A program made the position numbers and the translations under genes. The notes under the pieces are model-generated. The model was not told where the DNA came from, ran no database searches, and was given only the letters and a program-made list of their open reading frames with translations. From Beroe ovata (Eukaryota; Ctenophora; Nuda; Beroida; Beroidae): DNA of 64,000 bases. The stretch is taken from contig CAMPET010000271.1 in assembly GCA_946803715.1 (NCBI GenBank), positions 22,660 to 86,659 on the forward strand, in the 5' to 3' direction. Positions 23,201 to 35,989 of this stretch are shown here, one piece after another; positions within the stretch are counted from its first letter, which is position 1, and every line of letters starts with the position of its first letter.

Positions 23201-25422
23201 GACACTGTAAATAACGGAGCTGGTTGATAATCTATAGTGTGTTCACAGTCATCAAATAGAATTATGTCCGTCTTCTACAAGAAAATTCACAGAGATTCCA
23301 GACACAACCGGACACAGACATGCGCTTTATAAACCTCCTTTCAAGATGTTTAGGGATTTATCGTCAGATCCCTTACAGAAGCCTCTGCTCTGTTTAGTGT
23401 GGAGCTGAACCGCAACATCTTTCCAAGTCAGTGATATACGCGAGAAGGCGTCATACCGCCCACCGTCCAACTGGCAATGACAAAGTTAACCGTATATGGT
23501 ATTGTTTGTCTGTGATATCAGTTCGTATTTGACAGAGCTAAATAATGGAGAGAAATACTAATAGTCAATAAAGTTAACTTCCTATGACATGCTCGAATAT
23601 CGGAGCTCAAAGCCATTCGAGCGATTAAAAGTCCAAGTGAAACGTCATACGAAATCCACTGCGGATGACAAAGAAAATCACTCTATTATAGACAAGTGAC
23701 CCCCCCTCCATGCACTCACCGTTCCTATGCCAATACTTGTGGAACTCTTCACTGACGGACTCCTGCTCCCCTTGTACTCAGGTAACGTTATTGACGCTGT
23801 CAGGCTATGCTGATCTGTCCCATTACCCATGATGTCATGGTGACCACCCGTCGTCATGTTGTCATGATCGTCATGGTGGTCGTGAGATATACTCGACAAC
23901 AAGTTCTCAGTCGTCATGGAGTTTGCTATGACAACTGTGTTCCGAGCAGCTGGGGACCGTGGTGTCTCTGTGTTAACCTATAGTGATGCAACAGCTGTGA
24001 GTATACGTCATATGTTGTCATACGTTGTCATACGGTGACAACACATAATGTGGTGTCAACGATAGGTCAAACAACAGATTTGACATATATTGGGTCGAGG
24101 CACAATTACCTACGCAAAAACACTGATAAGGTCGAAAAGTAGGTCAATCTAGTCTGGTTACTGGAATATCACTGCTAAGTGCTAGATAAGTAGATATGGA
24201 TTATGGAACGAGCCATACCAGGTATTTTATTTTTAGGTATACCAGGTATTTTAGGTATATCATGATCAATGACCATTTAACATGTACGCATGTCTAATGG
24301 GATCTAAACGAGGCCGCTATACTTCCTCACTACAAGTACTACAAGAAGAAGCTACGAGTCCCTTAGTGTAAGGAACTTCTATCAAATGAAGAAAGCTTTT
24401 AACAGTTATTAGAGAATGTCATGCCCATGATATAGGGTTCGCCATAAAAAGCCTAATAGCAGATACGAAGGGATGTCACTGAATAATTCATCAAATGTAT
24501 GTATATGCTCATATCATGAGGAAGTAGGTATACTCACCAATTTATGGAACTGGTGGCGGGTATTATACCCGCTGGTGTTATACCCGCTGTTATACCCAGT
24601 GTTATACCCGCTGGTGTTATACCCGCTGTTATACCCGGTGTTATACCCGGTGTTATACCCGGTGTTATACNTACCCGCTGTTATATCCGCTGTTATACCC
24701 GGTGATATACCCGGTGTTATACTCGGTGTTATACCCGCTGTTATACCCGCTGGTATTATACCCGCTGGTACTATACCCGCTGTTATACCCGCTGGTATTA
24801 TACCCGCTGGTATTATACCCGGTGTTATACCCGCTGGTATTATACCCGCTGGTGGGTATAATACCTGTCCAATACGCGAGATACCCGCCCACAATACGAA
24901 GAATGTCATGTGATATGGTGTGCACAAATTATACACGAATCATGATTCCGCTGATGTATGATTTTTATGTACCACGTTGAGCTTACACAGAGTACACGCA
25001 GTGCACACGGCTTTGAGCAGCGCTGAGTGAAGCAACGACAATGCTAACTACTATCACAGAACAGTACTGTGTACAGTTTTGCTGACTATAATTTGCGAGT
25101 TGCAATGTACATTGTACATTGTACAGTGTACACTGTATGATAATGCAACAGATTGTTGTTGCTTTTGCAGTGCGGTAACACAACTTGTATCATTAAGAGC
25201 TGCGAAAAAGTGCAGTGCGATGGTTCAACTAGAAAAAGCACTTCAAAAACATTGAAATGACAGCAAAATGTTAATAGGTATAAGCGTGAAAACACTCAAA
25301 AATCCTCTACACACATCTGGCACATCGTAGGTACCCTACTGACATATCGAACTAACCTGATCCTTGTGCCCGATGTATCTGTCCCATCGTAAGTCTTCTT
25401 CACTCGCTGGTTCCCCCATCAT
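16205..25422 (-). CDS. ABCG half-transporter, gene B
   Basis: Coding exons (5' to 3'): 25357-25422, 23720-23977, 23335-23470, 22966-23204, 22632-22770, 22288-22489, 20371-20545, 18925-19025, 18062-18176, 17578-17736, 17064-17214, 16770-16953, 16574-16671, 16422-16501, 16205-16303. Total 2202 nt, 733 residues. The start is the first of two ATGs ([10 protein letters not shown]); an in-frame-terminated 7-codon upstream ORF precedes it. The His/Asp-rich N-terminus is longer than in gene A. Walker A GASGAGKT is at about 168-175, signature SGGEKKR from 279, Walker B LLFIDEP near 298-304, H-loop His335. Six membrane helices follow, with the Cys-containing outer loop [15 protein letters not shown], ending RVRR-stop. 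Role as for ABCG half-transporters in general; substrate unknown. Introns hold three large minisatellites and a GT-repeat gap. Confidence 0.93.
17243..17535. repeat. (GT)n microsatellite with 227-bp assembly gap
   Basis: GT repeat on both sides of an N run at 17279-17505, in an intron of ABCG gene B. The Cys/Val open frames across it are meaningless. Confidence 0.95.
17860..18060. repeat. Intronic short repeats (ACACTACAGTGCGAC-like)
   Basis: Degenerate repeats of AAATAGGTAGTCAAAG and GTGCGACACTACAT, in the intron between the exons at 17578 and 18062. Confidence 0.6.
19284..19485 (+). repeat. Dispersed hairpin repeat, copy 1
   Basis: Shares TAACTCATGAGGA, GCGGTAACAGTAGCTTGC, TTTCCAATCGTTT and TCACTCGGCTTCGCCTCGAG, in the same order and strand, with 44803-44971. 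A hairpin GGTGC..CCAAATTTC / GAAATATGG..GCACC is centred on the GGCTTCGCC loop. It lies in an intron of ABCG gene B. Confidence 0.8.
20060..20370. repeat. Minisatellite that repeats the 5' splice site of ABCG-B exon 7
   Basis: Units of about 37 bp (CTCACCTTGCACACCTATTG CTG...) directly abut exon 7 (20371-20545). On the gene strand each unit contains GTGCAAG/GTGAGGGTAATT, the real donor sequence, so several near-perfect copies of the exon end plus donor lie downstream of the true one. A shorter (about 28-bp) variant, CACGCCCGCATTACTCTCAT, makes up the far end. Confidence 0.85.
20890..21605. repeat. GCACTATAGCGGGTACT minisatellite with duplicated flank and two single-N joins
   Basis: Array of units of about 15-16 bp in an intron of ABCG gene B. 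Single Ns are at 21164 and 21454. The unique flank 20905-21080 (GTTCCGAACTATATTTCGC...) recurs at 21205-21355 with small differences, again as expected for joined allelic contigs. Confidence 0.85.
24550..24865. repeat. TATACCCGCTGGTAT minisatellite, intron 1 of ABCG-B
   Basis: About twenty units of 12-15 bp (GTTATACCCGCTG / GTATTATACCCGCTG), with a single N at 24671. It gives rise to long spurious LYP- and GYNT-type open frames on both strands. Confidence 0.9.
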
Positions 25423-27671
25423 GATATGAACCTCAGTGTCGAGTTACAGTGCCATGATCGTCATGTCTGTAGAAAAAAGAGAGGGGTGAAATGAACCAAT
25501 TATAGATCAGTATTAACGTGCCAACACGTTCATTATCAGAACTAGTACGTGGTCACACGTTACTAAGGTCTAAGGGTGGGTTTATATTTGAGGATAATTG
25601 GGATTTAATACGTTCCCAGATGATGTGTCCACCCCCTAATACCCCGAATAAGATTCCAGAATATGGTAGAACTGTTGTTAGAATTGACATTTAACTAACG
25701 GTGTAATTTGACATTTCCGATGCATATTAAAGAGGTGGTACCTATATCAGAGATTGACTGTTCACTGGGGTGGTTATAAATTTCGTAGATGATTTGTAAA
25801 AGTTATCAACCGAAAACTGCTATTATCACAGGAATTCCTGTGATAACATACAAACAGCGGCATTTATCTAGCAACAATCCTACTACGTACTCGAGTACAC
25901 GCAATCATATTCATAACAATAGGGCAACCCATTAGAAAACAAAATGAACAACTATAATAGTAACAGGGTGAGCTATGCTCCCATACATATTTGTACACAC
26001 ACACAGCGGAACTCTATTATACACATAGTTGTACAATAGCAACTGTAATAATTGAACGCAGTTCATACATTGTAAGCGCACCACGTACTACTGACTATAC
26101 TTCAACAAGCAGCAACATTGCCATCACGTAGTTCTGTAAATACTAAACATTGCTAAATATACATTGCTAAATATACATTGAAATTTGCAGATTATTCTGT
26201 CACGCATTATAACAACAAATAACAATATCTAAAAAAAGGATACATGTTCAACGGTTTCCAAATATTCCCAAACTCTGGGATTGACTATTAGGTTTTTTGT
26301 GTCACACAATTCCATGGGTTTGATGATGGCTGTTTTCACTTTTCATAAGCCTTAAAACACATTTTAGGTTTAACAAATGGCTTGCGACATTAGGGACTTA
26401 TATAATGCTCTCTCGTTTACGCATCTAATTGAATCTTCCTAAAATTGAGAAATGAGCCACTCTTGCTCCAGTCACGTTATTTTAATTCATATTCAGTGAA
26501 TTTCTGGAGGGATTTTATGACACATACTTTAATGTTACATAATTGTTGGAAAGTTATTACGTTAGCTAATCACACTCTGGCCCTCTCTCTCTCTCTCTCT
26601 CACCACAACCACCCCTCTCACTTGTATGTAAAAACCCTCCACCACCCCTCTCCCTTGTATGCAAAAACCCTCTCTGCCCCTCTACATAACATGTTCTGTA
26701 GAGTTATTAATCAATATGAACGTGTTTCGTACCGTACAAGAGCAATAACTGGACCGACCTCGCTTCTTCATTTGCTTATTGCTTCATCAACTCACGGGGC
26801 AGTAGCCAGGGTCTTGTGCCGAACACATACTTCGTTTTTTGTTAAGAATGTAATTCAACCACTTGTTCAAATCGCTACGTAATACTATAATTCCCTTATT
26901 TCAATCCATTAATGGAGTGGACAGATTGATGAGTTACTTCATTCTATGGATGTATAAGACTAAGTGAAAACTTGACAAAGTGAAAAAAAGTGAAGTTATC
27001 AAAGACGTGGTCTTGCGGTTGCTTACTGAAAGTATAATCGACTCTAGATATATAACATCCTTAAAGTAGGAATAAATCAGAAACAATGATGAGATTAATC
27101 CTCGATTTCTGCTTCGACAGAACATTGAATACATCGGAGTTTCAAACGCCTAATGACTCAAGCAAAATCCGAGTGGAAAGTCAGCTTAAGAATCAGGGGA
27201 CAGGGGTATTCACACTTCTGGTTCAAAGAGAGTATCACAACGGATCCGATACTCACTCTTCAAATTCAAAGTATATGTACAGAATCAACAGTGTACAAAT
27301 AATATACACAATGTCATACACGCAACGTTCACCAAATGTACACGCAAGACGGGAATGTAGAGACATTGCGCGCGCGTTGCAAATTAGGTCACGTGACGTG
27401 TACTAATGGTATACAAACACCACAGATGTAAGAAGTTGCGCGTACGTATATGATAACGAACACATTCTCGTCATTTCAGTTCTGCGTTTTTGGCTTTGCT
27501 GCTGCCTGATTCACTTACACTTCACAGAAAGTGCGACTTGTGAATGAACAATATACCGTTGTAAAAGTAGTTCGATCTAAATGCGTAGAATGTCAAACTA
27601 TTCATTTTCGTTTGATGTTAAACGGAACATTACAGCAACTCGAATTCATCTATCGTTGCTTGCATGATCCG

Positions 27672-27770
27672 GGGGCAGGACTGTAGGTCGGGGGACTGTA
27701 GGTCGGCGGACTGTAGGTCGGCAGCAGGACTCTAGGTCGGGAGCAGTACTCTAGGTCGGGAGCTAAGCTA
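27672..27770 (+). repeat. GGACTGTAGGTCGG minisatellite, locus 1
   Basis: Alternating GGACTGTAGGTCGGCAGC and GGACTCTAGGTCGGGAGC units, ending GGGAGCTAAGCTAATGAG. The same two unit types in the same order, ending GGGAGCTACGCTAATAAG, recur at 30612-30712. Confidence 0.8.
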
Positions 27771-30611
27771 ATGAGGTTTCTAACATGATCCATCTTATTT
27801 ATATATTGATTTCCTTGTGAATAGGACTCCGCTGTTATATTTGTTAAATATTCTTCAGGGCTGATTCCGCTACAATTTCAACGTTTGTAGTATAGAAATG
27901 TTCGATCTGAATCAGATTAGATTCATGTGCTCGATATTAACGAATTAGCCAAATCAAATCATATTTAGCAACCCAGCAATTTAATCAGAGTTTGGAATTG
28001 CAGGCATGTTATTCATACTGCATATGGCTAGGATGCTGCTGTATTGTAAGTTGTTGCAAGACCCCTATAACTCGACCATTTCTGTCCATCATAATTGGAA
28101 ATTTGGTCGCTGACCGATTAGGACATGACCTCGATTAAGTCAATGATGGTATTTAGTTAATGAACTATATTCCTTTGGAGAACCATTGCTGTCGTAGATC
28201 CGATGTTCGTTATTCCAACCAATTATGCTCATATTGATAGGTGTACCCTCAATTAACCAATATGATGGAATTGATTGACAGTTCATACATGTGAGTGACA
28301 TGAATTATGAAGGAGTGCGATTTGACCGCCATATTGTCGTACCTAATTCATAACTATCGTCATAGAGTATCTATGTGTCACTATAGGTGTGTTTGCACTT
28401 GCAGCATACTTTTTGTGTACTTAGACTCGTATCGTACGACTTGTATATTTATAGATCTTTTGAATACTTCCTGTGATTCACATTAATCAAAATCCAGATA
28501 CGATGTATGCACTATTTTCCATTATCATGGTTTACTACTATCTTCATCCAGATAATCGCGAACATTACGTTATTCCCAGACATTTCCCCCGCCCACACAA
28601 ACGACACGAAACAGTCACAGCTGCCAGAAAATTGATTTCCGAAATTGATTTCAGTCATAGTTACTCACTTGAATTAATGTCAGGTGGGGTTCTCCCATCG
28701 CTCACATATGATGCTATTCATATATGATTGCTATAATATCATGATACTCGATTTATCATCGCACACATCGGTTACATGTTAGTATTATTACGTTATGATG
28801 AACGATTACCGCAATATGGTTTCATTCAATTTATTCCGCCCTGTGACTTCAGTTTTTGTATTGCGTTTCCAGCATATCCTACTATAAGTACCATCTCTGT
28901 CTCTGTGTGTGTAATCCTTGCTGGTCTGGCTAGGTGTAGCTCAGCTCACCCCTCTGACAATTATAGCAAGGAACCACAACATGAGGTTTTGGGAATTACT
29001 TCCCTGAATCGATATTTTTGAGTGCTGTTTCCCTGTTATCGGGTATTTGCAAGGTAAATAAAATCAGACTGCTCATTGCAAACAAAACATAGCGATTGAT
29101 CATCAAAAAATCTCGATCCTAAACCAAGTTTGGAGCAATTTTCCACAGCAAGTGAAGGAAATATTATGAGATAAGAATATGTCACGCGGTCTGAAATATC
29201 AAATAACTGAATTCCCTATGAAATTTGAACATCACGAAGGAATCAATTTCAAGTGGTCGGGCAACAAGGCCATTTTGACAACCACACGACCTAGAAATTT
29301 CCAACACGTCAGGGGAAGAGGATAGTTCTATATTTGGACAGTATCGGCACTGAATCAAGTGCAATATAGACGGTCACATTCCTACGTGTGACGTATCAAT
29401 AGCTTGTCACATACAATCGATTTGTTGATTTGTATTTACACTGAAGATGAGTGATTCGATTTACTCTAAAGAGGTCTCTTTGTTGTTCGACCACGGTATT
29501 TACTTCCTACTCCAGTAGTCCAGTGCTGCTGACCGCAGAATCACGTCATCATGGCGTATGACGCGCGTCCCTCCTTATACCGGTCATTGTCAGGATTTAA
29601 GTTAAACGATCATCCATGAATAATTTAATGAATAATTAATGATCTCTCGCGCCTATTACTTTGATTCATGCTCAATTCATATATGAATTATGAGCATTGC
29701 TCATATATGAATTTGTCAATTGTAGTAGGTGTGGAGGGAAGAATGTCACGTGTTTATGTGACTTCCTGGGATAGGTATAGCTCAAGAAATAATGAGAAAT
29801 TTCATTTCTTGATAGTTGATGGGTATCTTGACTCAGAATTTCATTTCTTAGTAAATTTGTTTTTGATTAACCGGTAGAAATTACTTTTTGGCTTGGTGCT
29901 CACCATTTCGGACTAGGTACGTGATTCGCTCTAACGATCACAGTTATTTGACTAAAGTAAGGACCTACTACTTACTTTTAGTATTTAGAAGAGTTTTAAA
30001 GGTCGTCGAATGACATGTTTTGGAAATCATCTTATTGTGATCTCATGATCTATCATATTCATTATTCATAGACCACGTCCTTGGGGTCCTTAGATATCAG
30101 CATCAATTAATCATGCGATTTTCGGGCGTGTTATGTTATTGGTCGGACACAACATATCTAACTGATATCATGACGTTTGTCACTTAGAGATGCTAATATT
30201 ATGTCTATTATAATATGAACTTTGACTATTTACGTCACTGTAGTCAGTAGTCAGTGTCACTATATACACTGGTTATTGCAACTTGCGCGCGGTTCAATTC
30301 AATTTCATACCTGCTTCACAGGACACATTATATTGGGCAAACATTACAAAGTATTGAACCGACCACCCCAAGTTCCGATGTTGTTGATCATAGCGACGTT
30401 GATGTTTTCCGATTGGCTGGTTGAGAGCTGCGCTAAGGCGTGTCCATATAGTGTTGTTAATGTCCAATATCAATTACGTGCGACGACGCACACACACCAT
30501 GTAACACTAATGAAAAACCTTGCTTAATAAAGTTATTGGATAACCCGTCCCTCGACATCCATCATAAAGAGGTCAGTTTCAAATTCATGTCCCTGGAAAA
30601 TATCCCCACTG

Positions 30612-30712
30612 CCGACTGTAGGTCGGGAGATTTCCACAGGGTGGACTCTAGGTCGGGGGACTGTAGGTCGGCAGCAGCAAACCAGAACTCTAGGTCGGGA
30701 GCTACGCTAATA
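30612..30712 (+). repeat. GGACTGTAGGTCGG minisatellite, locus 2
   Basis: Shorter and more interrupted relative of 27672-27770, 2.9 kb away, including the shared 3' unique tail. This suggests both are copies of one mobile or dispersed repeat rather than independent slippage arrays. Confidence 0.75.
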
Positions 30713-30754
30713 AGTTTATCTGCCGCCACTAAGACGGCAACAACTGCAGCATGG

Positions 30755-30755
30755 G

Positions 30756-30793
<38 letters not shown>

Positions 30794-30975
30794 NNNNNNN
30801 NNNNNNNNNNNNNNNNNNNNNNNNNNNNNNNNNNNNNNNNNNNNNNNNNNNNNNNNNNNNNNNNNNNNNNNNNNNNNNNNNNNNNNNNNNNNNNNNNNNN
30901 NNNNNNNNNNNNNNNNNNNNNNNNNGTGTGTGTGTGTGTGTATGTGTGTGTGTATGTGTGTGTATGTGCTGTAGA
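30755..30975. repeat. (GT)n microsatellite with 132-bp assembly gap
   Basis: GT repeats flank Ns at 30794-30925. Confidence 0.95.
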
Positions 30976-32349
30976 CCCTGTTACACCGGGTTATTTATGT
31001 TCGTGATGCTCAGTGAGTATTGCTCAGTGAAAATTGCTCAGTGAGTATTGCTCAGTGAGTATTGCTCACGATGGTTCTATCATTGTATTGCCTGCCTCAA
31101 TATCTATGATAGGTACACTGTACAGTGGTGGCAAACCAGTAGTGTCAGTATAATAATCATGTAGCTTGAGCATGATACTGTAGCTGGAGTTTGCCAGCTG
31201 TCCAGGCGTGTGCTCTGTTTCACACCCAGCTGCCATCTCGTTACTCCCGTCTCCCCGTTATGTGTGGCTGCAGTAAACACACTATGGTACTGTATGGTTC
31301 GGTATACCAATCAAATTATATCAAGAGTGATCGCTGCCGTGCAGTTTTGCCCTGATTGTTGGACAGTGCGTATGTGAATCAGTGGAAAAGTTGTCGTGAG
31401 TTCTAGAGAACTGTATGGTGGGTTGGACACACTGACACACGCCAATGTTGTCGATGATGTGTGCAATGGTTTGCTTGTGTCTGTGTGTATGTCTGTGTCT
31501 GTTTGGTTGTGCATGTGTGTTTATTTCTGTGTGTCTGCGTGTTTATGATTGTGGACTGTGAGTGTCTGTGTCTGCGTGTGTACCTACTGTTTCTGTCTGT
31601 GAGTGAGTGTGGGCTGCAATGCTATTCTGTATCTCATCTTCTCATGATGAAGCGAACTGATATGTCTCATTTTGCCCAATATCAAAGCATCACGATATAC
31701 CGTAACTAGTATAATGTGTTCCGTTATTAAACTTTTCCGGGTAAAATGTCTGCTACTCAACAAATTCATGACTCGAAAATACATCCTAGATGTTATTTAG
31801 AAAGTTGTTTCTAGGCTCTGTCACGTGGTTTCAGCACAATTATAAGTGTCAAGCTGTTTCGGGATGCGGTAAATCTTGCTGATGCGGTAAATCTTGCTGA
31901 TAGCGCGCCACATTGGACTTGCGCGTCAGCAATAGTCAAGTCATGCCAGCATGTATATACCTAGTCAAGTCAGGTGCATAATATAGTCATGTCAGCATAT
32001 AGTCATGTCAGGTGTATCGATTCATTAAATTATTTGATTAAGTCACTTTAAACCCCCCCCCAGTGTTTGTGTCGCTTCTATGTGGCGATGGAGTATCGAC
32101 AGGAAGTCACACATGCCATATTTATAGCTGTGTCGATAATCGATATGCCACAATTTCTGATGCGTGTCCCGTCTCCCGTATCGATCGCTTGCAGAGATCC
32201 AATTTTGACAGTTTCGTATATGGAAACATCACTTTGAAAAGTTCACCAGAGATCATCATTGCACCGGGCATATATTAGTGCAATATTTGCGTGCAATGTA
32301 ACTTCACTGAATTCTCACCTCTCCGACAGCATGTACCACTAGTGAAGCG

Positions 32350-35300
32350 ATGCAGGGGTTTGGAGACACAGACGCTATTGCTACAACCACTGATAAACCA
32401 CACTACTGGAAATCATTCAGTGGAGCGGTGAGTACTGTTTCCAAACACAAGAAAATGTTTATTCAGTCACCGAGTGAGATAGCAGACTTTGTTATTTTGG
32501 TGGATACTTGATTATACTTATAGCTTGATTTTGAAATCAAGGCATGGATAACGGGTGCATACATGATAGACAGTTCATGATAGACAGATCAATGACAAAT
32601 GTATGACAATTCCTTGACAATTCCTTGACAATTCTATGACAGTTTCTATGACAGTCCCATTACAGTTGCTATGACAATTCTATGACAGTTTCTATGACAG
32701 TTGCTATTACAGTTCCATTACAGTTGCTGTGACAGTTTCTCTCGGCAGGGTCTCATGGTTGACTACTTCCTGTTTGTGGTGATTCTCCTGATGTTCGTAG
32801 TGGGGGTGATCTGCAACAGTCTCGTTCTCCACACTTTCCAGTCACACGCCTACAGAAGTGGCAAAGTGCTCTTCAGCCATCTCTGTATAACGGATCTTCT
32901 TACGGAGATAACACAGGTTTGTGTCACGCATATGTTACAATGAAGTGGTTATGTGCCTAGCCTGGCGAACACGCTGGAGATCCTTGCTGTGCTGTATGGC
33001 ATCTTAAGCAAAGAATCAAAACCGTGTGGTTCCGTGCAGATCAACCTGTTGCCACGAAAGTTGGATGGCAAACCTTAAATGTGACATGTTACACATGTAA
33101 CTTATTCCAGTTTGTAACATGTTCCTCAATGGGTAACGTGATGACACGCTGACGCCTGACATGTAACACTGCGTAACTATCCCCAGGCTCCGACTGCCAT
33201 GTTCATCTTGTTACATCATCGATACGTGACGGATATAGCTGCCTCCAGTGTCATGTGCCTGTTTTCGGGGTTCATGTTCGATGTTCTGACCCTCACTTCG
33301 CTATTCTTAACGGCAGGTGAGAACAGCCCGGGAAGTAATTTTATCGTGTTTTGATCGGTCTTAATCGTTTTTTATCGTTCTTAATCGTGTTTTAATCGTG
33401 ATTTTATCGTGATTTAATCGTGTTTTGATTGGTATCTCATTTCTTTTTGATTGGAAATGAAGTATATGGCAATCGGCAATTGCCCACCTCTACCCTAAAA
33501 TTACATAATGTGACGCCTGTCAATCAGAATCTCATGATATTTCGAGACATCATTTTACCGAGACTCTATTTTGAGGACCTAAGTGTAATGAAGTTCAATA
33601 GGGGGGGGGGGGNCATGTCACACCTCTGATAGCACACTGAAAATGTCAAATTCGTGTCCAATGACCCATAACCGATCGAGCTGCTGCTAAATTTGACAAC
33701 ATCTTCTGAATGATATGACGTTCGGGTTGACATGTTCAATTTCAGCACCAAATTTGACGTTAAGTTCCTGCCCTGATATTATACTATGTTATCACTATGA
33801 TATTACCTATGTTGCGATTATATAAGTGGGGTTCGGTGCTAATTTCATTCATCATTGATTGGCAGATGCATTTGGTAGATTTTGGTAAATTGGAATTTAC
33901 AGGGCTATTTCTTTTTCCACCGCCCACTTTATTTTGGAGGTCCACCCAACTATCTATCTTATTGTTATTGCAACACAATGGGAATGGGGGTTACGGCTCA
34001 ATACCTATAGTCGGTTGTCATGATAATTACTATGTTTCAATGATTTCATATGTCTTGAGTGGGTATATGTTTCAGTATGCTGTGTGGACAGAACGCTAGC
34101 TTTGACAAAACCTATCCGATACAAGAACCTCATGAGTAGGAGCGTGACTATCAGTGCAGCTACAGGTACAATGGTACATCAGCTTGGGAGCAATCACATT
34201 GAACTATGTTCCACTAGACCGTAGCCTTGTTCTGAACCATGTGGTCACGAATCAGCATGGTCTTGACCATACCAACCTGACCATACCCTCTTGACCATAC
34301 CATCTTGACCATGCCATCTTGACCATACCATCTTAACCAAACCATCTTGACCATACCATCTTAACCAAACCATCTTGTCCAATATTCATACCATCATCCC
34401 AAACATGACTTCTCACACGCGCTAATTGCCCTTCAGGAAGTTGGTTGATGTCGGCTGCCATTATCAGTGGATTTGTGTTGACATTCATCATAGAGGAGAA
34501 AGAGTGGAAAGTGTACAAAAACTACAGTAACCTCGCTCTCTGTGACCCACAGGTTACTATCTCCGTGTCTTTCTTTTATAGGAACAGTGGACAGTGCACA
34601 CAATGCATAGTGTATAGTGTTATACATTGTGCAATATTTTGTATAATACATTACGCATAGTGTACAGTATATTTTGTACACAGGACACAATGTACACTAT
34701 ACAGTACACACTATTTACATTGCTTACTATGAAACACTGCAATACTCCACAGTACCTGTGGGCGGACCCTATCCGAACAAAGAACAACATCCTCCCTAAA
34801 GTGACTAAGAGTGTCTTAGCAACAATAACCGGAGTGCTGGTTGTCTTTATCTGTGTTTCCAACGTGCTGGTTGTCGTTGTTCTGAGGCAGAGGTCTCAAC
34901 GAGCACTTTCCACTGTCAGAGTCACTTCAAGGTATAGCATCAGGGATGACGTATCACTAAGTAATCCGTGATGACTTATGAAATGTAATTTTTCCAATGT
35001 TCCACTTCCACTGATCCTCCCACAGACGGAAAGACCATAAGAGTGACGCAGAGCGGAAACGACGCGTAACAGAGGTATCCCAGACAACCATAGCCGCTGA
35101 CGACACTGTGACACATGTTACCATGGTAGCGCAGCAGATACCAGCTGGTGCCACTGCATACCTCAACAACTTACAACTCCATCAAGAACAGTGTAGCCGG
35201 ATAAAGATGAAGGACAAAGTGGCCACGGAGTCGGTTGTCATCCTGGGCAGCTATTTTGCCGTTACATTCGGCAGTTTTATTATCCTCCAGTATTTCATGC

Positions 35301-35608
35301 CAGTGGGATTTTACCTGGTCAGCAGTGAGACGAAGTACAACACTTTGCTCCTAGTGCAGCTCCTCCTCCTACTCAACTCAACGATGAACCCACTCGTTCA
35401 CTACTGGAGGAATAGGAAAATCCGGAGCATGGTAAATGCGCTCGTTCACGACATTTGCAAGGCCATATTCACCGGTAAATTCGGTAGCACGGCTACAAAG
35501 GTGCTCAACAAGAACAATAGAGCAGCAGAGACGAGCTCTGGTATTCATAATCAGACCGGCAAAAGAAACTTTGATAGACAGCTTAAATTTGATGCGTTGT
35601 CTGACTGA
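32350..35608 (+). CDS. Class A (rhodopsin-like) GPCR 1, orphan
   Basis: Exons 32350-32427, 32749-32916, 33187-33316, 34076-34165, 34437-34552, 34753-34931 and 35026-35608; total 1344 nt, 447 residues, all phases consistent. TM1 is YFLFVVILLMFVVGVICNSL; the TM2 region is KVLFSHLCITDLL with the class A LxxxD pattern. TM3 ends in CVDRTLALTKPIRYKN, where the usual DRY reads DRT. Later come TM5 (SVLATITGVLVVFICVSNVL), a basic third loop, TM6 after ATESVVILGS, and TM7 LNSTMNPLVHYW carrying the NPxxY-like NPLVHY. The cytoplasmic tail is about 70 residues. It is a plasma-membrane receptor acting through G proteins; the ligand cannot be inferred. Introns contain locus-specific minisatellites. Confidence 0.87.
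32580..32745. repeat. CTATGACAGTTGCTATTACAGTT minisatellite before exon 2 of GPCR 1
   Basis: Tandem degenerate units of about 12-14 bp (CTATGACAGTTG, CATTACAGTTGC) run up to the exon 2 acceptor at 32748. The repeat itself may supply the polypyrimidine/branch region. Confidence 0.75.
34250..34390. repeat. CTTGACCATACCAT minisatellite in GPCR 1 intron 4
   Basis: About ten 14-bp units CTTGACCATACCAT / CTTAACCAAACCAT. Confidence 0.85.
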
Positions 35609-35989
35609 TAGTGATATCAGGATATGTTCAGTGCGTATGACTATGTAACTTAGACTTAGAGATGTCAAACATGGACGTTTAATCAGTACTCTTATCTAAA
35701 TTATTTATTTTATTTCCATTCCCAATTTCAGGATAATCATAAATTGCTGTATATGTAAATTGCTTAAATGTGTCAGTTTTGGTGATCAACTTTTTGTTAC
35801 TCATACTGAGTTACTTTAGACTCAAAGTGAAAGTTACACCTGTAATTACACCTGCGAAGTGTAAATAGTGCTTCTTATTCCTGTCATGGTCAATTGTGCT
35901 TCATCACATGCTTGTTCGTATGACTATGTCGTAACGATTGTTATCATTATGGATATGAAATCTGATTTTGACGATGTTTCTCGCGCACG

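Larger units (their letters stand above)
25423..32349. other. Gene-poor region between ABCG-B and GPCR 1
   Basis: No exon with supported splice borders or family similarity was found. Content seen: 5'UTR of ABCG-B to about 25465 (acceptor-like TTTCTACAG on the minus strand), CTCT and CACCCCTCTC runs at 26580-26680, a GTAGGTCGG minisatellite at 27670-27770 and its relative at 30610-30710, a GT-repeat gap at 30764-30975, a CTCAGTGAGTATTG repeat at 31008-31070, and a GTCAGCATATAGTCAT repeat at 31930-32015. Confidence 0.5.

Noticed and set aside
24514-24980. Long frames with GYNTSGYNT or LYPLVLYP repeats
   Set aside because: Translation of a non-coding intronic minisatellite in ABCG-B; present in several frames at once.
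26445-26882. 145-codon frame with SLSLSHHNHPSHL
   Set aside because: Driven by CTCT and CACCCC repeats; no splice-consistent neighbours or family match.
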